From NCBI GenBank assembly GCA_046350055.1, contig JAXMBC010000001.1, forward strand, positions 4,588,001 through 4,652,000: a stretch of 64,000 bases of DNA. Direction: 5' to 3'. The position numbers were made by a program, and so were the translations under genes. The DNA comes from JAEUIE01 sp046350055. Its GTDB lineage: Bacteria; Planctomycetota; Planctomycetia; Gemmatales; HRBIN36. The notes beneath the pieces were generated by a model, which saw only the letters and a list, made by a program, of their open reading frames with translations, made no database searches and was not told the DNA's origin. Positions within the stretch are counted from its first letter, which is position 1. Each line of letters begins with the position of its first letter. Positions 41,692 through 50,945 of this stretch are shown piece by piece.

Positions 41692-43989
41692 CAAAGGGAA
41701 CCACCTCTCCCCCGGGTGGTACACCGCTTTGCTGTTTGCCTCGATTTCCACTTTCTGGTACCACGAGGGCTTGAACTCCCCCTTGGCATAGAGTTGCGCC
41801 TGGTCAAACCAGTGGGGGGAGGCAGGGTCGCCCGAGGCGCCGAACTGAATCACCGTGCGGGCCTGGGGTTTCTCGGCGAGTTCTACCACGCCGACGTAGC
41901 TGCTGCCCGCCACGCCGTAGCGGCGTTTCTGGCCCGCTTGCGGGAAGGTGTAGAAGTTGAACACGATCCCCAGCGGCCCCGGGCAACCGGCCACTGGAAG
42001 GCTCGGCTGGTCATCGCGGAACGCCCCCTTACCGGTTAGGTCGATCATCGAACCGTGCAGCCGTTGCAGGCGGTTGATCTCGCCCCACTGCACTTTCCAG
42101 GTACCGTGGTTCTTCTGCAAGTCGTCCAGCGTGGCTTCCAGCGCCCGCATGCGGGGTGAGTTGAGCAGATCGCGCTTCTGTACCATCTGCATCACCTTGT
42201 CGTAGGTCAGGGCGAAGAGCGTCATCGGCACCGAGTCGATGGTGCTCACTGAATCCCACCCCTTGATCAGTTCCATCGGCTCCTTCAGTCGCTCGGCTCG
42301 CTTGGGGTCGCTCTTGGCCAGGGCTTCGTACTCCTTCACCACATCGGGCAGTTGCTTCTCTGCCACGATGCACTTGGTGTTGAACCCCGCCTTGGCCCAA
42401 CTGTTGAAGTCGAACTTGTCGGTGGTGTGGAGGATGCGGCGGGAGATCTGGGCACGCCCGTTATCCCGTTCCCGTTCCTTAATCATGTAGGGTGGGAAGT
42501 CGCTTTCCTTCGGGTTCTCGTTCACTTCGCCGGGCTTCAGTTCCCCCGTCACCGGCGTGGTGGTCAACGGCTGCTGGTTGCAGTTCTGCATAAACCCGCA
42601 CTTGGGGTTGGTCATCTGCGGCAGCTCTTCAAAGGCGTGGTAGCCTTGCCATTCAGTCTCGGGGTTGGCCCCATCGACGGGCTTGGTCCAGTCGAACTTC
42701 GGGTTCCGCTTCGGCACCGCCCCGTTATAGACGTAGTAGATGTCGCCGGCGGTATCCGCGACCATGGCGTTGAACATGGGAATCTCGCAAGGCTTCATCG
42801 CCGCCTTGAACTCAGCCACGTTCTTCGCCTTGCCCATGTGATACCACTCTTCCAGCCCACCGCCCGATTCGAACTTGGCAAGCTTGATGGCCAGCGTCTT
42901 CTTGTCGCGCAAAGCGACGATCGGCCCCTGATGGGTCTTGCTGAACTCGAACTGCCGGGTGACGGGGCCAGTGTCGGTCTTCACCGTCACACTGTCAGTC
43001 CAGGTGGTGAGTGGCTTGGTGCCGTCGCCGTACTTATATTCCTTGGCATTCTTCTCATCGAAGGTGATGGCGAAGGTGTCCACGATATCGGGGTTGTTGA
43101 CGGTGTGGCTCCAGGCAACGTGGCCGTTGTAGCCGATGGAGGGGAACGGGCTGCCGAAGAAGCCTGCCCCGAGCAGGTTCCAGCCTTCCTCGCTGACGAC
43201 GTGCCCTTCGTACCACTGGCCGGGGCCGAAGAAGGGCTGATGCGGATTGATGAAGAGCATCGCCTTGCCGGTGGCCGACTTCTCCGGGCGAATCGCCCAC
43301 ATGTTGGAGCCAACGTGCTGCTGGTACTCGTCAATCATCTCCTGTCGCTCGGCATAGGCCACCCGTGCCTCGGGTGAGATTTCGATGGCCGAAGCCTGCT
43401 TGGCCTTGATCTCCTTGGCGACGTTGAGCATATCCCCCGCGTTGAGGCCCGACTTCTGGTAGATGAACATCTGGTACAGCGCGAAGCGGCGGAATGCGAG
43501 CGGGTGCCAGGGTTCGAACTGGGTGATGACCCGAGGCTTCACGTTGGGATGTGTGGCCAGGTAGTAGTTCAGCCCATCGGCCGCAGCCTGGCAGAACTCC
43601 TTGCTCCGGGGTGATGCCTGTTCGTATTCCTTCTTCGAGACCGCCACGATCTCCAAGGCCCGGTTCAGCAGATCATCCGGCAGCGACTTCTCGCCATACA
43701 CCTCGCTCGCCCGACCGATGGCCCGCAGATAGTTGTCTTCGACCTGCCAGAAGTAGTCCTCGGCCTGGGCATACATGAAGCCGAAGATGCAGGATGCATC
43801 GGTGGGACCATAGATATGGGGCACACCAAACTTGTCGCGGTAGATGGTAACCGTCGCCGCCATCTTGCTATGCCGGGCTTCGACGGCCTTGGAATCGGGC
43901 CTGTCGGCATGAGCAGCCGGGGCAACGCAGACGAGTGAAGTGAGGCCGAGCAGGCCACCAGTCAGCAGGGAAAGGGCTAGGTTCTTCAA
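41683..43989 (-). CDS. Penicillin acylase/AHL acylase-family Ntn hydrolase
   Basis: This encodes 768 residues from a TTG start (MKNLALSLLTGG) with GGAG six bases upstream. Residues 1-29 are a signal peptide. The alpha-chain segment VTIYRDKFGVPHIYGPTDAS opens the family domain. Ser228 in HVGSNMWAI is the N-terminal nucleophile exposed by autoproteolysis. NPHQPFFGPGQWYEGHVVSEEGWNLLGAGF, GYNGHVAWSHT and the conserved Asn/Arg region follow. It probably deacylates N-acyl amides such as homoserine lactones or beta-lactams in the periplasm. Its last residues overlap repeat C. Confidence 0.88.
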   Translation of the reverse strand: MKNLALSLLTGGLLGLTSLVCVAPAAHADRPDSKAVEARHSKMAATVTIYRDKFGVPHIYGPTDASCIFGFMYAQAEDYFWQVEDNYLRAIGRASEVYGEKSLPDDLLNRALEIVAVSKKEYEQASPRSKEFCQAAADGLNYYLATHPNVKPRVITQFEPWHPLAFRRFALYQMFIYQKSGLNAGDMLNVAKEIKAKQASAIEISPEARVAYAERQEMIDEYQQHVGSNMWAIRPEKSATGKAMLFINPHQPFFGPGQWYEGHVVSEEGWNLLGAGFFGSPFPSIGYNGHVAWSHTVNNPDIVDTFAITFDEKNAKEYKYGDGTKPLTTWTDSVTVKTDTGPVTRQFEFSKTHQGPIVALRDKKTLAIKLAKFESGGGLEEWYHMGKAKNVAEFKAAMKPCEIPMFNAMVADTAGDIYYVYNGAVPKRNPKFDWTKPVDGANPETEWQGYHAFEELPQMTNPKCGFMQNCNQQPLTTTPVTGELKPGEVNENPKESDFPPYMIKERERDNGRAQISRRILHTTDKFDFNSWAKAGFNTKCIVAEKQLPDVVKEYEALAKSDPKRAERLKEPMELIKGWDSVSTIDSVPMTLFALTYDKVMQMVQKRDLLNSPRMRALEATLDDLQKNHGTWKVQWGEINRLQRLHGSMIDLTGKGAFRDDQPSLPVAGCPGPLGIVFNFYTFPQAGQKRRYGVAGSSYVGVVELAEKPQARTVIQFGASGDPASPHWFDQAQLYAKGEFKPSWYQKVEIEANSKAVYHPGERWFPLQR

Positions 43990-44155
43990 GGCTCACTCCG
44001 GGAGAGGGGATAGATCGATTGATATTACCTTGTGTCGAAAGCCGATGCCAGTGGGGACAGGCAAAACAGAGGAAAGTAGCCCAACTCCCCGAAACTTCAT
44101 CTTGCCTCAAGGTGTTACATACCCCATGAATACTGGATCGAGACGGAGCCAGCCG

Positions 44156-45820
44156 ATGAAATACCTGATGCCCGTGGCCGCGCTGCTCGCCATCATCGGC
44201 CTCAGTGCCACCTACGCCGAATCGCCTGCTTCCAAAACCGGCCGCCTGTCGAACGCTTTGCATAAAAACGTCGCCCAGCAGATTGACACGATCATCGACA
44301 AAGCCCTCGCCGACGCCAAGGTGCCCTCCAGTGGCCTGAGTGACGATGCCGAGTTCGCCCGACGTCTCTCCCTCGACATTCGCGGCCGTATTCCCACCCC
44401 CGACCGGGTCGCCAGGTTCCTCACCGATAAAGACCCCAATAAACGAACCAAGCTGATCGAAGACTTCCTCGACGACACCGAGTTCGGCGAACACTTCGGC
44501 ATCATCTGGTACCATCGTCTCGTCAAGCAGACGATGGACAACACCCGCATCATCTCCACCAATTTTGAAGGCTGGCTGGCGGAGCACTTCAACAAGAATA
44601 CCCCGTGGGATCAGATCGTCCGGCAGATCATGATGGCTGAGGGTGAACGGGACAAGAACCCTGCCACCGTCTTCTACCTCGCCCACAGCGAAGGCAACAA
44701 GCAGCCCGAGGTGCAGCCAGCCCGCGTTGTCGCCACCATGTCGCAAATGTTCATGGGTGTGCGGCTCGAATGCTGCGAGTGCCACAATCACCCGTTCGAC
44801 GATGGCCTCAAGCAGAAAGACTTCTGGGGCGTCGCCGCCTTCTTCAATGGCATGCACGCCAACCACACTGCCAAGAAGGATGAATCCACGCCCGTCATCG
44901 TGGAACACTTCAAGACCCAGCAGAAGCGCCGACAGCTGGAAGGCCAGCGCGATCCCGCTCCCTTCGGCCAGATCGTCATCCCCGACAGCAACGGCCAAAA
45001 AGAAAAAGCTCGTTTCCTGCACGGTGAGACGCCAGCTCTCAGTCAGTCGAAGTCGCCTCGCACCGTACTCCTGGACTGGCTCACCGCCAAGGAGAATCCT
45101 TACTTCGCCAAGGGCTTCGCCAACAAGATGTGGGCCAACTTCTTTGGCAAGGGCATTGTCGAACCGCTCGACGATATGCGCGACCTGAGCAAGGCAACCC
45201 ATCCAGAAGTACTTGATCTTCTCGCCAAAGAGTTCAGCAACTCCGGCTACGATGTCAAGCACCTCATCCGCTGCATCGTGAGCAGCCAGGCTTACCAGCG
45301 GACGAGCAAGCCCCTGCCCGCCAACAAGGATGACAAGGTGCTCTACAGCCACGCTCCCATCAAGGTGATGTCGGCGGATATGCTCTACGATTCACTGCAG
45401 GTGGTGCTGAACCATTCGCCTGCTGCCCCAGTCAACCTGCCCCGCAAGGCACAAGCGCAACCACAGCGCAAGGGACGTGGCGGTTCGAGGGAGCAGTTCC
45501 GCAAATTTTTCCAGGCTGAAGCCGACGACGATGCCGGCGTGACGGAAGAGTATAGCCACGGCATTCCCCAGGTGCTCCGCCTGATGAACGATGCCAACAT
45601 GAACAACATTAACGGCGTCATTAGCAGCCTGATGAAGTCCAGCAGCACCCCTGAGCAGATGATCCAGTCGCTCTATATGAGGGTACTCTCCCGCCCCGCC
45701 ACCACGAAGGAAGTCGCGCGGATGAAGAAGTACCTCGAAGGCGACCGCGATACCAAACGCGGCTACAGCGACATCTTCTGGGCTCTGATGAACAGCTCGG
45801 AGTTTGTCTTCAACCACTAA
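44156..45820 (+). CDS. DUF1549/DUF1553 exported protein
   Basis: This encodes 554 residues starting MKYLMPVAALLAIIGL after GGAG eight bases upstream; an in-frame ATG at 44126 is an alternative. The signal peptide ends ATYAES. The DUF1549 part includes RRLSLDIRGRIPTPDRVARFL, FGEHFGIIWYHRLV and CCECHNHPFDDGLKQKDFWG (CxxCH-like motif). The DUF1553 part includes KENPYFAKGFANKMWANFFGKGIVEPLDDMRD and IPQVLRLMNDANMNNINGVI. The gene precedes a DUF1501 gene, with a hairpin terminator and composite repeat in between. Confidence 0.88.
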   Translation: MKYLMPVAALLAIIGLSATYAESPASKTGRLSNALHKNVAQQIDTIIDKALADAKVPSSGLSDDAEFARRLSLDIRGRIPTPDRVARFLTDKDPNKRTKLIEDFLDDTEFGEHFGIIWYHRLVKQTMDNTRIISTNFEGWLAEHFNKNTPWDQIVRQIMMAEGERDKNPATVFYLAHSEGNKQPEVQPARVVATMSQMFMGVRLECCECHNHPFDDGLKQKDFWGVAAFFNGMHANHTAKKDESTPVIVEHFKTQQKRRQLEGQRDPAPFGQIVIPDSNGQKEKARFLHGETPALSQSKSPRTVLLDWLTAKENPYFAKGFANKMWANFFGKGIVEPLDDMRDLSKATHPEVLDLLAKEFSNSGYDVKHLIRCIVSSQAYQRTSKPLPANKDDKVLYSHAPIKVMSADMLYDSLQVVLNHSPAAPVNLPRKAQAQPQRKGRGGSREQFRKFFQAEADDDAGVTEEYSHGIPQVLRLMNDANMNNINGVISSLMKSSSTPEQMIQSLYMRVLSRPATTKEVARMKKYLEGDRDTKRGYSDIFWALMNSSEFVFNH

Positions 45821-45825
45821 GCGCC

Positions 45826-45856
45826 CCAGCCCCCGGCCATTCAGGCCGGGGGCTGG
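45826..45856 (+). terminator. Strong GC hairpin after DUF1549 gene
   Basis: CCAGCCCCCGGCC and GGCCGGGGGCTGG form a perfect 13-bp stem with an ATTCA loop, six bases after the stop. No U tract follows, so termination is plausible but not certain. Confidence 0.6.
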
Positions 45857-45901
45857 CTCTCGCGAAGAACCGCACGCCCACAAGCGGAGATGAAACACAC
45901 A

Positions 45902-45999
45902 CTGATGTTGGAGTTCACACTTCAGTGTGCCCGGAGGAGAGAGAACCCTGCAACGCACGCTCACCCCCGAGCATGCTGAAGCATGAACTCCAACATCAG
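45902..45999. repeat. Composite inverted repeat (BIME-like), type 1
   Basis: CTGATGTTGGAGTTCA and its exact inverse bound this 98-bp element. Directly inside each arm is a small hairpin: CACACTTCAGTGTG on the left and GCATGCTGAAGCATG on the right. The whole can fold into a long stem with two side hairpins. It lies between a DUF1549 terminator and the DUF1501 gene. Confidence 0.75.
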
Positions 46000-46042
46000 C
46001 CAGCCCGAATTTCTCAGGACTCAGCACTCAGGACTCAGGACT

Positions 46043-47317
46043 ATGTTTACTCCCGGTTCCCGCCGCGATCTTCTCAAGATGGCCTCCCTCGGGGCGCTGA
46101 CCATCCCCACTTCGGGCTGGTTCTCACAGCTCGCCTTCGCGGCCCAGCAGCAGAAACAGCAGGCCAAGACCAAGCCCCAGCACAAGAGCTGCATCCTCTT
46201 CTTCATGACCGGCGGGGCGAGCCAGATCGATACCTTCGACCCGAAGCCCGAGAACAAGACCAGTCAGTTTAAGCCCATCAAGACCAGCGTCAGCGGCATT
46301 GAGATCTGCGAAACGCTGCCCAAGATGGCCCAGCAGATGCAGCATTGTGCCCTGCTCCGCAGCATGTCCACCAAGGAAGGCAGCCACGGCCGGGCCCGGT
46401 ACTACATGCACACCGGCTACCGCCAGGGGGCCGGCGGACTGACCTACCCAAGCATCGGGGCCATCGCCTCCGCCACGCTGGGTAGCCCCGAAGACACACT
46501 GCCCAACTTCGTCTGCGTCGGCGGACAGACCTTTGGGGCCGGTTATCTCGGGCCAAGCCATCAGCCACTCGAAGTGCGTGACCCGAGCCGGGGCGTCGAG
46601 AACCTCAAACCTGTCGATAGCATCCAGGCCTTCGACCGTCGCCGGTCACTCTTGGAAGAGATCGAGCAAGGCTTCCTGAATCGGGAACAACTGCCCGCCG
46701 GTGAAGCCCATCGCAAGACCTACCAGCGAGCCGCCGGGCTGATGCATTCCGCCAAGGCCCGCGCCTTCGATATCGACAAGGAGCCGGGGCACCTTCGAGA
46801 CCTCTACGGCCGCACCCAGATGGGCAACGCCTGCCTGCTTGCCCGCCGACTGGTGGAGGAAGGCGTCACCTTCATCGAAATCCCCATGAACGGCTGGGAT
46901 ACCCACCGCGACAACACGGGTCGGGTCAAGACTCTGTGCGGCCAGCTCGATCAGCCCATGGCCGCCCTCATTGCCGATCTCAAGCAGCGCGGCTTGCTCG
47001 ATTCCACCCTCATCATCTGGATGGGCGACTTCGGCCGCACCCCGACCCTCGGCAAGCAAGGCGGTCGCGATCACTTCCCACGCGCCTGGACCACGATGCT
47101 GGCTGGTGGTGGCATCAAGGGCGGCCAGGTGATTGGCAGGACCAACGACCAGGGTACTGATGTGAAGGACCGGCCCATCAGTGCCGTCGATTTCATGGCC
47201 ACAGTGTGTAAGGTGCTCGACATCGACTACAAGAAGGAATTCCACACCCGCGAAGGCCGCCCCATCCGCCCGGTCGACAAGGGCGAGAAATTGATCACGG
47301 AGCTACTAAAGGCATAG
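46043..47317 (+). CDS. DUF1501 protein (sulfatase-like, Tat-exported)
   Basis: This encodes 424 residues starting MFTPGSRRDLLKMASLG, with an RRDLLK Tat-type signal. Conserved blocks are CILFFMTGGASQIDTFDPKP, KASHGRARYYMHTGYRQGAGGLTYPSIG-like text, MNGWDTHRDN, ALIADLKQRGLLDSTLIIWMGDFGRTPTLGKQGGRDHFPRAWTTMLAGGGIKGG and DFMATVCKVLDID. It pairs with the DUF1549 protein upstream, as in the 28-32 kb pair. No good ribosome-binding site was seen for this ATG. Function remains presumed polysaccharide- or sulfate-related. Confidence 0.9.
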   Translation: MFTPGSRRDLLKMASLGALTIPTSGWFSQLAFAAQQQKQQAKTKPQHKSCILFFMTGGASQIDTFDPKPENKTSQFKPIKTSVSGIEICETLPKMAQQMQHCALLRSMSTKEGSHGRARYYMHTGYRQGAGGLTYPSIGAIASATLGSPEDTLPNFVCVGGQTFGAGYLGPSHQPLEVRDPSRGVENLKPVDSIQAFDRRRSLLEEIEQGFLNREQLPAGEAHRKTYQRAAGLMHSAKARAFDIDKEPGHLRDLYGRTQMGNACLLARRLVEEGVTFIEIPMNGWDTHRDNTGRVKTLCGQLDQPMAALIADLKQRGLLDSTLIIWMGDFGRTPTLGKQGGRDHFPRAWTTMLAGGGIKGGQVIGRTNDQGTDVKDRPISAVDFMATVCKVLDIDYKKEFHTREGRPIRPVDKGEKLITELLKA

Positions 47318-47404
47318 TAGATGCGGCAGCCTGCAGCGTATGCATGTGAATGAATTGTTGCAACTGAGATAACAATCACTCATTGCACTACTTCAAATCA
47401 ATAC

Positions 47405-47427
47405 AAACGCGGCGAGACGCCGCGTTT
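47405..47427 (+). terminator. Rho-independent terminator
   Basis: AAACGCGGCG and CGCCGCGTTT form a 10-bp stem with an AGA loop, followed by ACTTTGTTT. It ends the DUF1501 transcript. The remaining bases to 47525 hold the next gene's promoter. Confidence 0.8.
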
Positions 47428-47525
47428 ACTTTGTTTCCTAAGACTCTCTTCCCACTTCGTGCTACACTGAAGACGGATGTTTGTTATCATAGTTTCATCT
47501 TGTGTCACTGGTTGAAAACGCACCA

Positions 47526-49367
47526 ATGCTGATTGGACAGACGATAGGCCCGTTCAAAGTGGAAAAAGAGCTGGGCTCTGGTGCAATGGGCACAGTGTAT
47601 CGGGCCACGTTCAGCAAGGACGATGGCAAGGTGCGGCGGGTAGCTATTAAGGTGATTGCACCGGGACTTGGAGATAACGAACGCATCCAGGCCCGTTTCG
47701 AGCGGGAAGCTGACATCCTCAAGCAGCTCAAACATCCCAATATTGTCCGGCTGCTTGCCACAGGCAAAACCCAGGGCCGTCCTTTCTACGCGATGGAATA
47801 CATCGAAGGGCATGCTCTCGATCATTACCTGGCTACCAAAGGACGGGTTCACTGGGAAAAGGTGATCGAGCTTGGCAAACAGATTTGCGCGTCACTGCAA
47901 CATGCCCACGACCATGGTATCATTCACCGCGATTTGAAACCTTCCAATCTGATGGTGGATCGCAATGGCACACTGAAGTTGACTGACTTCGGAATCGCCA
48001 AAGACAGCGATATGTCAGGCCTTACCTCGGCTAACTCCACTGTGGGCACCGCAGCCTACATGTCGCCGGAGCAGTGCCGGGGTGAACGGGACCTGACCCC
48101 CAAGTCGGACCTCTATGCTCTGGGAATCGTCTTCTACGAGCTGCTCACCGGCCGCAAGCCTTTCACCGCAGAGAACGCCATGGACATGTTCATTCAGCAT
48201 GTCAGTGGCACGTTCGAAAGGCCCGCCCGGCTGGTGATGGACATCCCGCCCTGGCTCGATACGCTGGTATGCCAGCTGATGGAGAAAAAACCGGAGCACC
48301 GCCCAGCCGATGCACGCACGGTTTCTCAGGCACTCGATGAAGTCAAACAAAGGGTGGAATCACACAAAAGCCTGGGTGCGGAACTGGCCGGCAAGGTTTC
48401 ACGCAAGGGCGAAGGAAAAGACAGGCAACTGGCTGAAGAGATTGTCGCTGGCAAGAAGATCAAGAAACGAAAAGAGAAAGCCCGCATCGAGTTACGCAAG
48501 ACACTTATATCGGCGGCAGGCATCAGTGCTCTGCTCATTGGTGTCATTTTCGCCATCGTATTTGCGATGCGAGGCCCCTCAGCAGAAGCAATGTATGCCA
48601 CCGCAATGAAGACAGTCGAGAAGTTTGACACGTCTCTCAATGCCGAGAAGCCAAACTGGTACGATGTCTTCGAGTACAACGAGAACGCCACCAAGGAATT
48701 GAACAAGCTCCGCAGCAAGTATCCTGAAAGCCCGGAGGCTCTCAAAGCGCAAGAGCAACTGGAGTACCTGGAAGCGGGACGCTACTATTTCATGGGCCGC
48801 CAGCAGATGGACACCGAGCCACGCAATAAATGGGGCGATGCTTTCAAGCGGGGCTACGAAAAGCTGTATGAGTTAAAGTCACCCCACGCCAAGCCGTTCA
48901 TCGACAAGGCCCGAAAAGAACTGATCGAATTCCATGCCCCCAATCTGCTGGTGGAAGGCAAAGCCAAGGCTGATCCCTTCAAAGAAACAGAGTGGGATGA
49001 AGCCATGAAGAAACTGACTATGTTGCAGAAGATCTACCCCGAATCCGCTCAGGCAAAGGAGGGCTACGATATTCTTCAACGACTGACCAGGCAGCGGGCG
49101 ACGGTCGAGAAACTTAAGAAGAACAATCTGCTGCAGGATGCAGAATGGAAACGCACGGCCAGCAAATTTGAAAGCCAGGCAGCGCTGGCACTGGATGATG
49201 AACTGAATGCCCGCGAAGATGCGGCACTGGAAAAATGGCGAGTGCTGAAAGAAGAAGGCTACAAGATCATGGATGCCAATGTCAGGTTCGTTGACAAGCC
49301 TGAATATCGCCCTTGGGTACAGCTTGCCGAGGCGAAGCTGGAAGCTTACGCGAAGCGAAACAAGTAA
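47526..49367 (+). CDS. Transmembrane serine/threonine protein kinase
   Basis: This encodes 613 residues from ATG 47526 (a GTG eight codons upstream is possible). Hanks-type kinase motifs are GSGAMG at 17-22, Lys42, HRDLKPSN at 134-141, TDFGIAKD at 153-160 and MSPEQCRG. A basic juxtamembrane segment (KKIKKRKEKARIEL) and one TM helix (about 327-348) follow. The C-terminal ~260 residues are helical (KWGDAFKRGYEKLYELKSPH, AKEGYDILQRLTRQ), resembling TPR-like helical repeats, and probably lie in the periplasm. The target and signal are unknown. Confidence 0.9.
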   Translation: MLIGQTIGPFKVEKELGSGAMGTVYRATFSKDDGKVRRVAIKVIAPGLGDNERIQARFEREADILKQLKHPNIVRLLATGKTQGRPFYAMEYIEGHALDHYLATKGRVHWEKVIELGKQICASLQHAHDHGIIHRDLKPSNLMVDRNGTLKLTDFGIAKDSDMSGLTSANSTVGTAAYMSPEQCRGERDLTPKSDLYALGIVFYELLTGRKPFTAENAMDMFIQHVSGTFERPARLVMDIPPWLDTLVCQLMEKKPEHRPADARTVSQALDEVKQRVESHKSLGAELAGKVSRKGEGKDRQLAEEIVAGKKIKKRKEKARIELRKTLISAAGISALLIGVIFAIVFAMRGPSAEAMYATAMKTVEKFDTSLNAEKPNWYDVFEYNENATKELNKLRSKYPESPEALKAQEQLEYLEAGRYYFMGRQQMDTEPRNKWGDAFKRGYEKLYELKSPHAKPFIDKARKELIEFHAPNLLVEGKAKADPFKETEWDEAMKKLTMLQKIYPESAQAKEGYDILQRLTRQRATVEKLKKNNLLQDAEWKRTASKFESQAALALDDELNAREDAALEKWRVLKEEGYKIMDANVRFVDKPEYRPWVQLAEAKLEAYAKRNK

Positions 49368-49377
49368 CTCGTCACAC

Positions 49378-50820
49378 TTACTTTCCCCGCATTCTTGCAT
49401 ATGCGGCCAGTGCAGCTTCACGTGCTGTATTGTGATCGACGATGGGATGCGGATAGGTTTTTCCCAGGATGATACCTGCTTCGGCGAGGATCAGCGGTGG
49501 GGCTTCCCACGGGGCGTGTACATACTCCGCAGGCAGCTTCGTGAGTTCAGGCACCCAGCGTTTCACATAGGCGCCCTCGGCATCGAACTTGGAGCCTTGC
49601 GTCATGGGATTAAAGACCCGGAAGTAGGGTGCCGCGTCAGCCCCGCAGCCAGCGGTCCATTGCCAGCCGAGCGTGTTGCTGGCGAGGTCGGCATCGACGA
49701 GCGTATCCCAGAACCACTCCGCCCCGCGCTGCCAGGGGATGAGCAAGTGCTTCACTAGGAACGAAGCGACGATCATGCGGACACGGTTGTGCATCCAGCC
49801 GGTCTGCCAGAGTTGTCGCATGCCGGCATCAACGATGGGGTAGCCGGTCTGGCCTCGCTGCCAGGCGCGTAGCAACGTGTTGTCATCGTTCCAGGGGAAG
49901 CTTTTAAACTCGGCCCGCAGCGGTTCCGTTGGCGTGTGGGGAAAGTGGAAAAGCAGGTGATAGGCGAACTCGCGCCAGACGACTTCCTTTAGATACACTT
50001 CACTCTGTTCGAGGAAGGCCTTCGACGGTTTCCCGTCGGCCCGTACGTCCTGCACCGCATACCAGATCTGGTTCGGGCTGATGTCGCCGAAGTGAAGATA
50101 GGGGGAGAGTTGACTCGTGCCGTCGATTCCGGGCATGTCACGCTGGTTCTTGTACTCACCGACGGTCTTCTTAACAAAGGTCTTGAGCCGCTGCTGGGCC
50201 GCCGCTTCACCGGGTGACCAGGCTTCGTAGAAGCCGGTATCCCACTTGATGGAGGGAAGAAGCTTCAGTTCCTCTAACTTGACTGATGCAGGCCACTTCT
50301 CGGGGCTGTTCAGCCTTTTCGGCGCGGGCAATGGTTCACGCGGCGGATCCAGCAACTGATACGCCTTCCACATCGGCGTGTAGACCTGGTAGGGCTTGCC
50401 TTCCCTGGTCTTCACCTCCCACGGTTCGTGGAGCAGCGAACCGTTGAAACTCTGGGCATCGATGCCCTGCCCTTTGAGCGTAGTCTTGATGCGTTCATCG
50501 CGCTGGATGATCGCGGGCTCGTAGCGACGATTCCAGACAACATGGGTGATACCGTGCTCGGCGATAAGTTTCTGTAGTGTTTCGAGACTGGGGCCACGCA
50601 GGATGGTCAGTCGGCTGCCGAGCTTGGTTAGCGACTGTTCGAGCGCGGCCAGGGAATGATGCAGCCACCACTTCGACGCGCCGCCGAGGGGCCAGTCGCC
50701 TTCTTCGCTCGGCTCCCATATGTAGACGGGTATGATGGGCTGCCCGAGCGAGTGGGCATGATGCAGGGCGGGGTTATCGGCGAGACGCAGATCGGTGCGG
50801 AACCAGACGAGGGTCGCCAT
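49378..50820 (-). CDS. phrB: Deoxyribodipyrimidine photo-lyase
   Basis: This encodes 480 residues with AGGA upstream of the ATG. The N-terminal photolyase alpha/beta domain (MATLVWFRTDLRLADNPALHHA) is followed by the helical FAD-binding part: SQLSPYLHFGDISPNQIW, LKEVVWREFAYHLLFHFPH, AWQRGQTGYPIVDAGMRQLWQTGWMHNRVRMIVASFLVKHLL and LASNTLGWQWTAGCGADAAPYFRVFNP. These match class I CPD photolyases, which repair UV dimers using reduced FAD and light. An antenna-binding function cannot be judged. It converges with the kinase gene. Confidence 0.92.
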   Translation of the reverse strand: MATLVWFRTDLRLADNPALHHAHSLGQPIIPVYIWEPSEEGDWPLGGASKWWLHHSLAALEQSLTKLGSRLTILRGPSLETLQKLIAEHGITHVVWNRRYEPAIIQRDERIKTTLKGQGIDAQSFNGSLLHEPWEVKTREGKPYQVYTPMWKAYQLLDPPREPLPAPKRLNSPEKWPASVKLEELKLLPSIKWDTGFYEAWSPGEAAAQQRLKTFVKKTVGEYKNQRDMPGIDGTSQLSPYLHFGDISPNQIWYAVQDVRADGKPSKAFLEQSEVYLKEVVWREFAYHLLFHFPHTPTEPLRAEFKSFPWNDDNTLLRAWQRGQTGYPIVDAGMRQLWQTGWMHNRVRMIVASFLVKHLLIPWQRGAEWFWDTLVDADLASNTLGWQWTAGCGADAAPYFRVFNPMTQGSKFDAEGAYVKRWVPELTKLPAEYVHAPWEAPPLILAEAGIILGKTYPHPIVDHNTAREAALAAYARMRGK

Positions 50821-50844
50821 GATGTAGTCCTATTCATCGGCGAC

Positions 50845-50930
50845 GTGGCAGGGTTATGCGTGTACTCACGCATGACCCTGTGGAGTTGCAAGCGTACAGG
50901 GTCGTGCTGAGTACAGCACAACCCTGCCAC
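50845..50930. repeat. Composite inverted repeat (BIME-like), type 2
   Basis: GTGGCAGGGTT and its inverse bound this 86-bp element. Each arm contains a hairpin with a TACT-type loop: TGCGTG-TACT-CACGCA on the left and GTGCTG-AGTA-CAGCAC on the right, with ACCCTGT/ACAGGGT further in. It lies between the photolyase start and the aconitase end. Confidence 0.8.
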
Positions 50931-50945
50931 AACTTCAGCTTCCCT

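Noticed and set aside
42352..43377. 341-codon plus-strand frame
   Set aside because: It is antisense to the penicillin-acylase gene. No recognisable domain.
43868..45352. 494-codon minus-strand frame
   Set aside because: It is antisense to the DUF1549/DUF1553 gene and the acylase start. Repetitive, low-information text.
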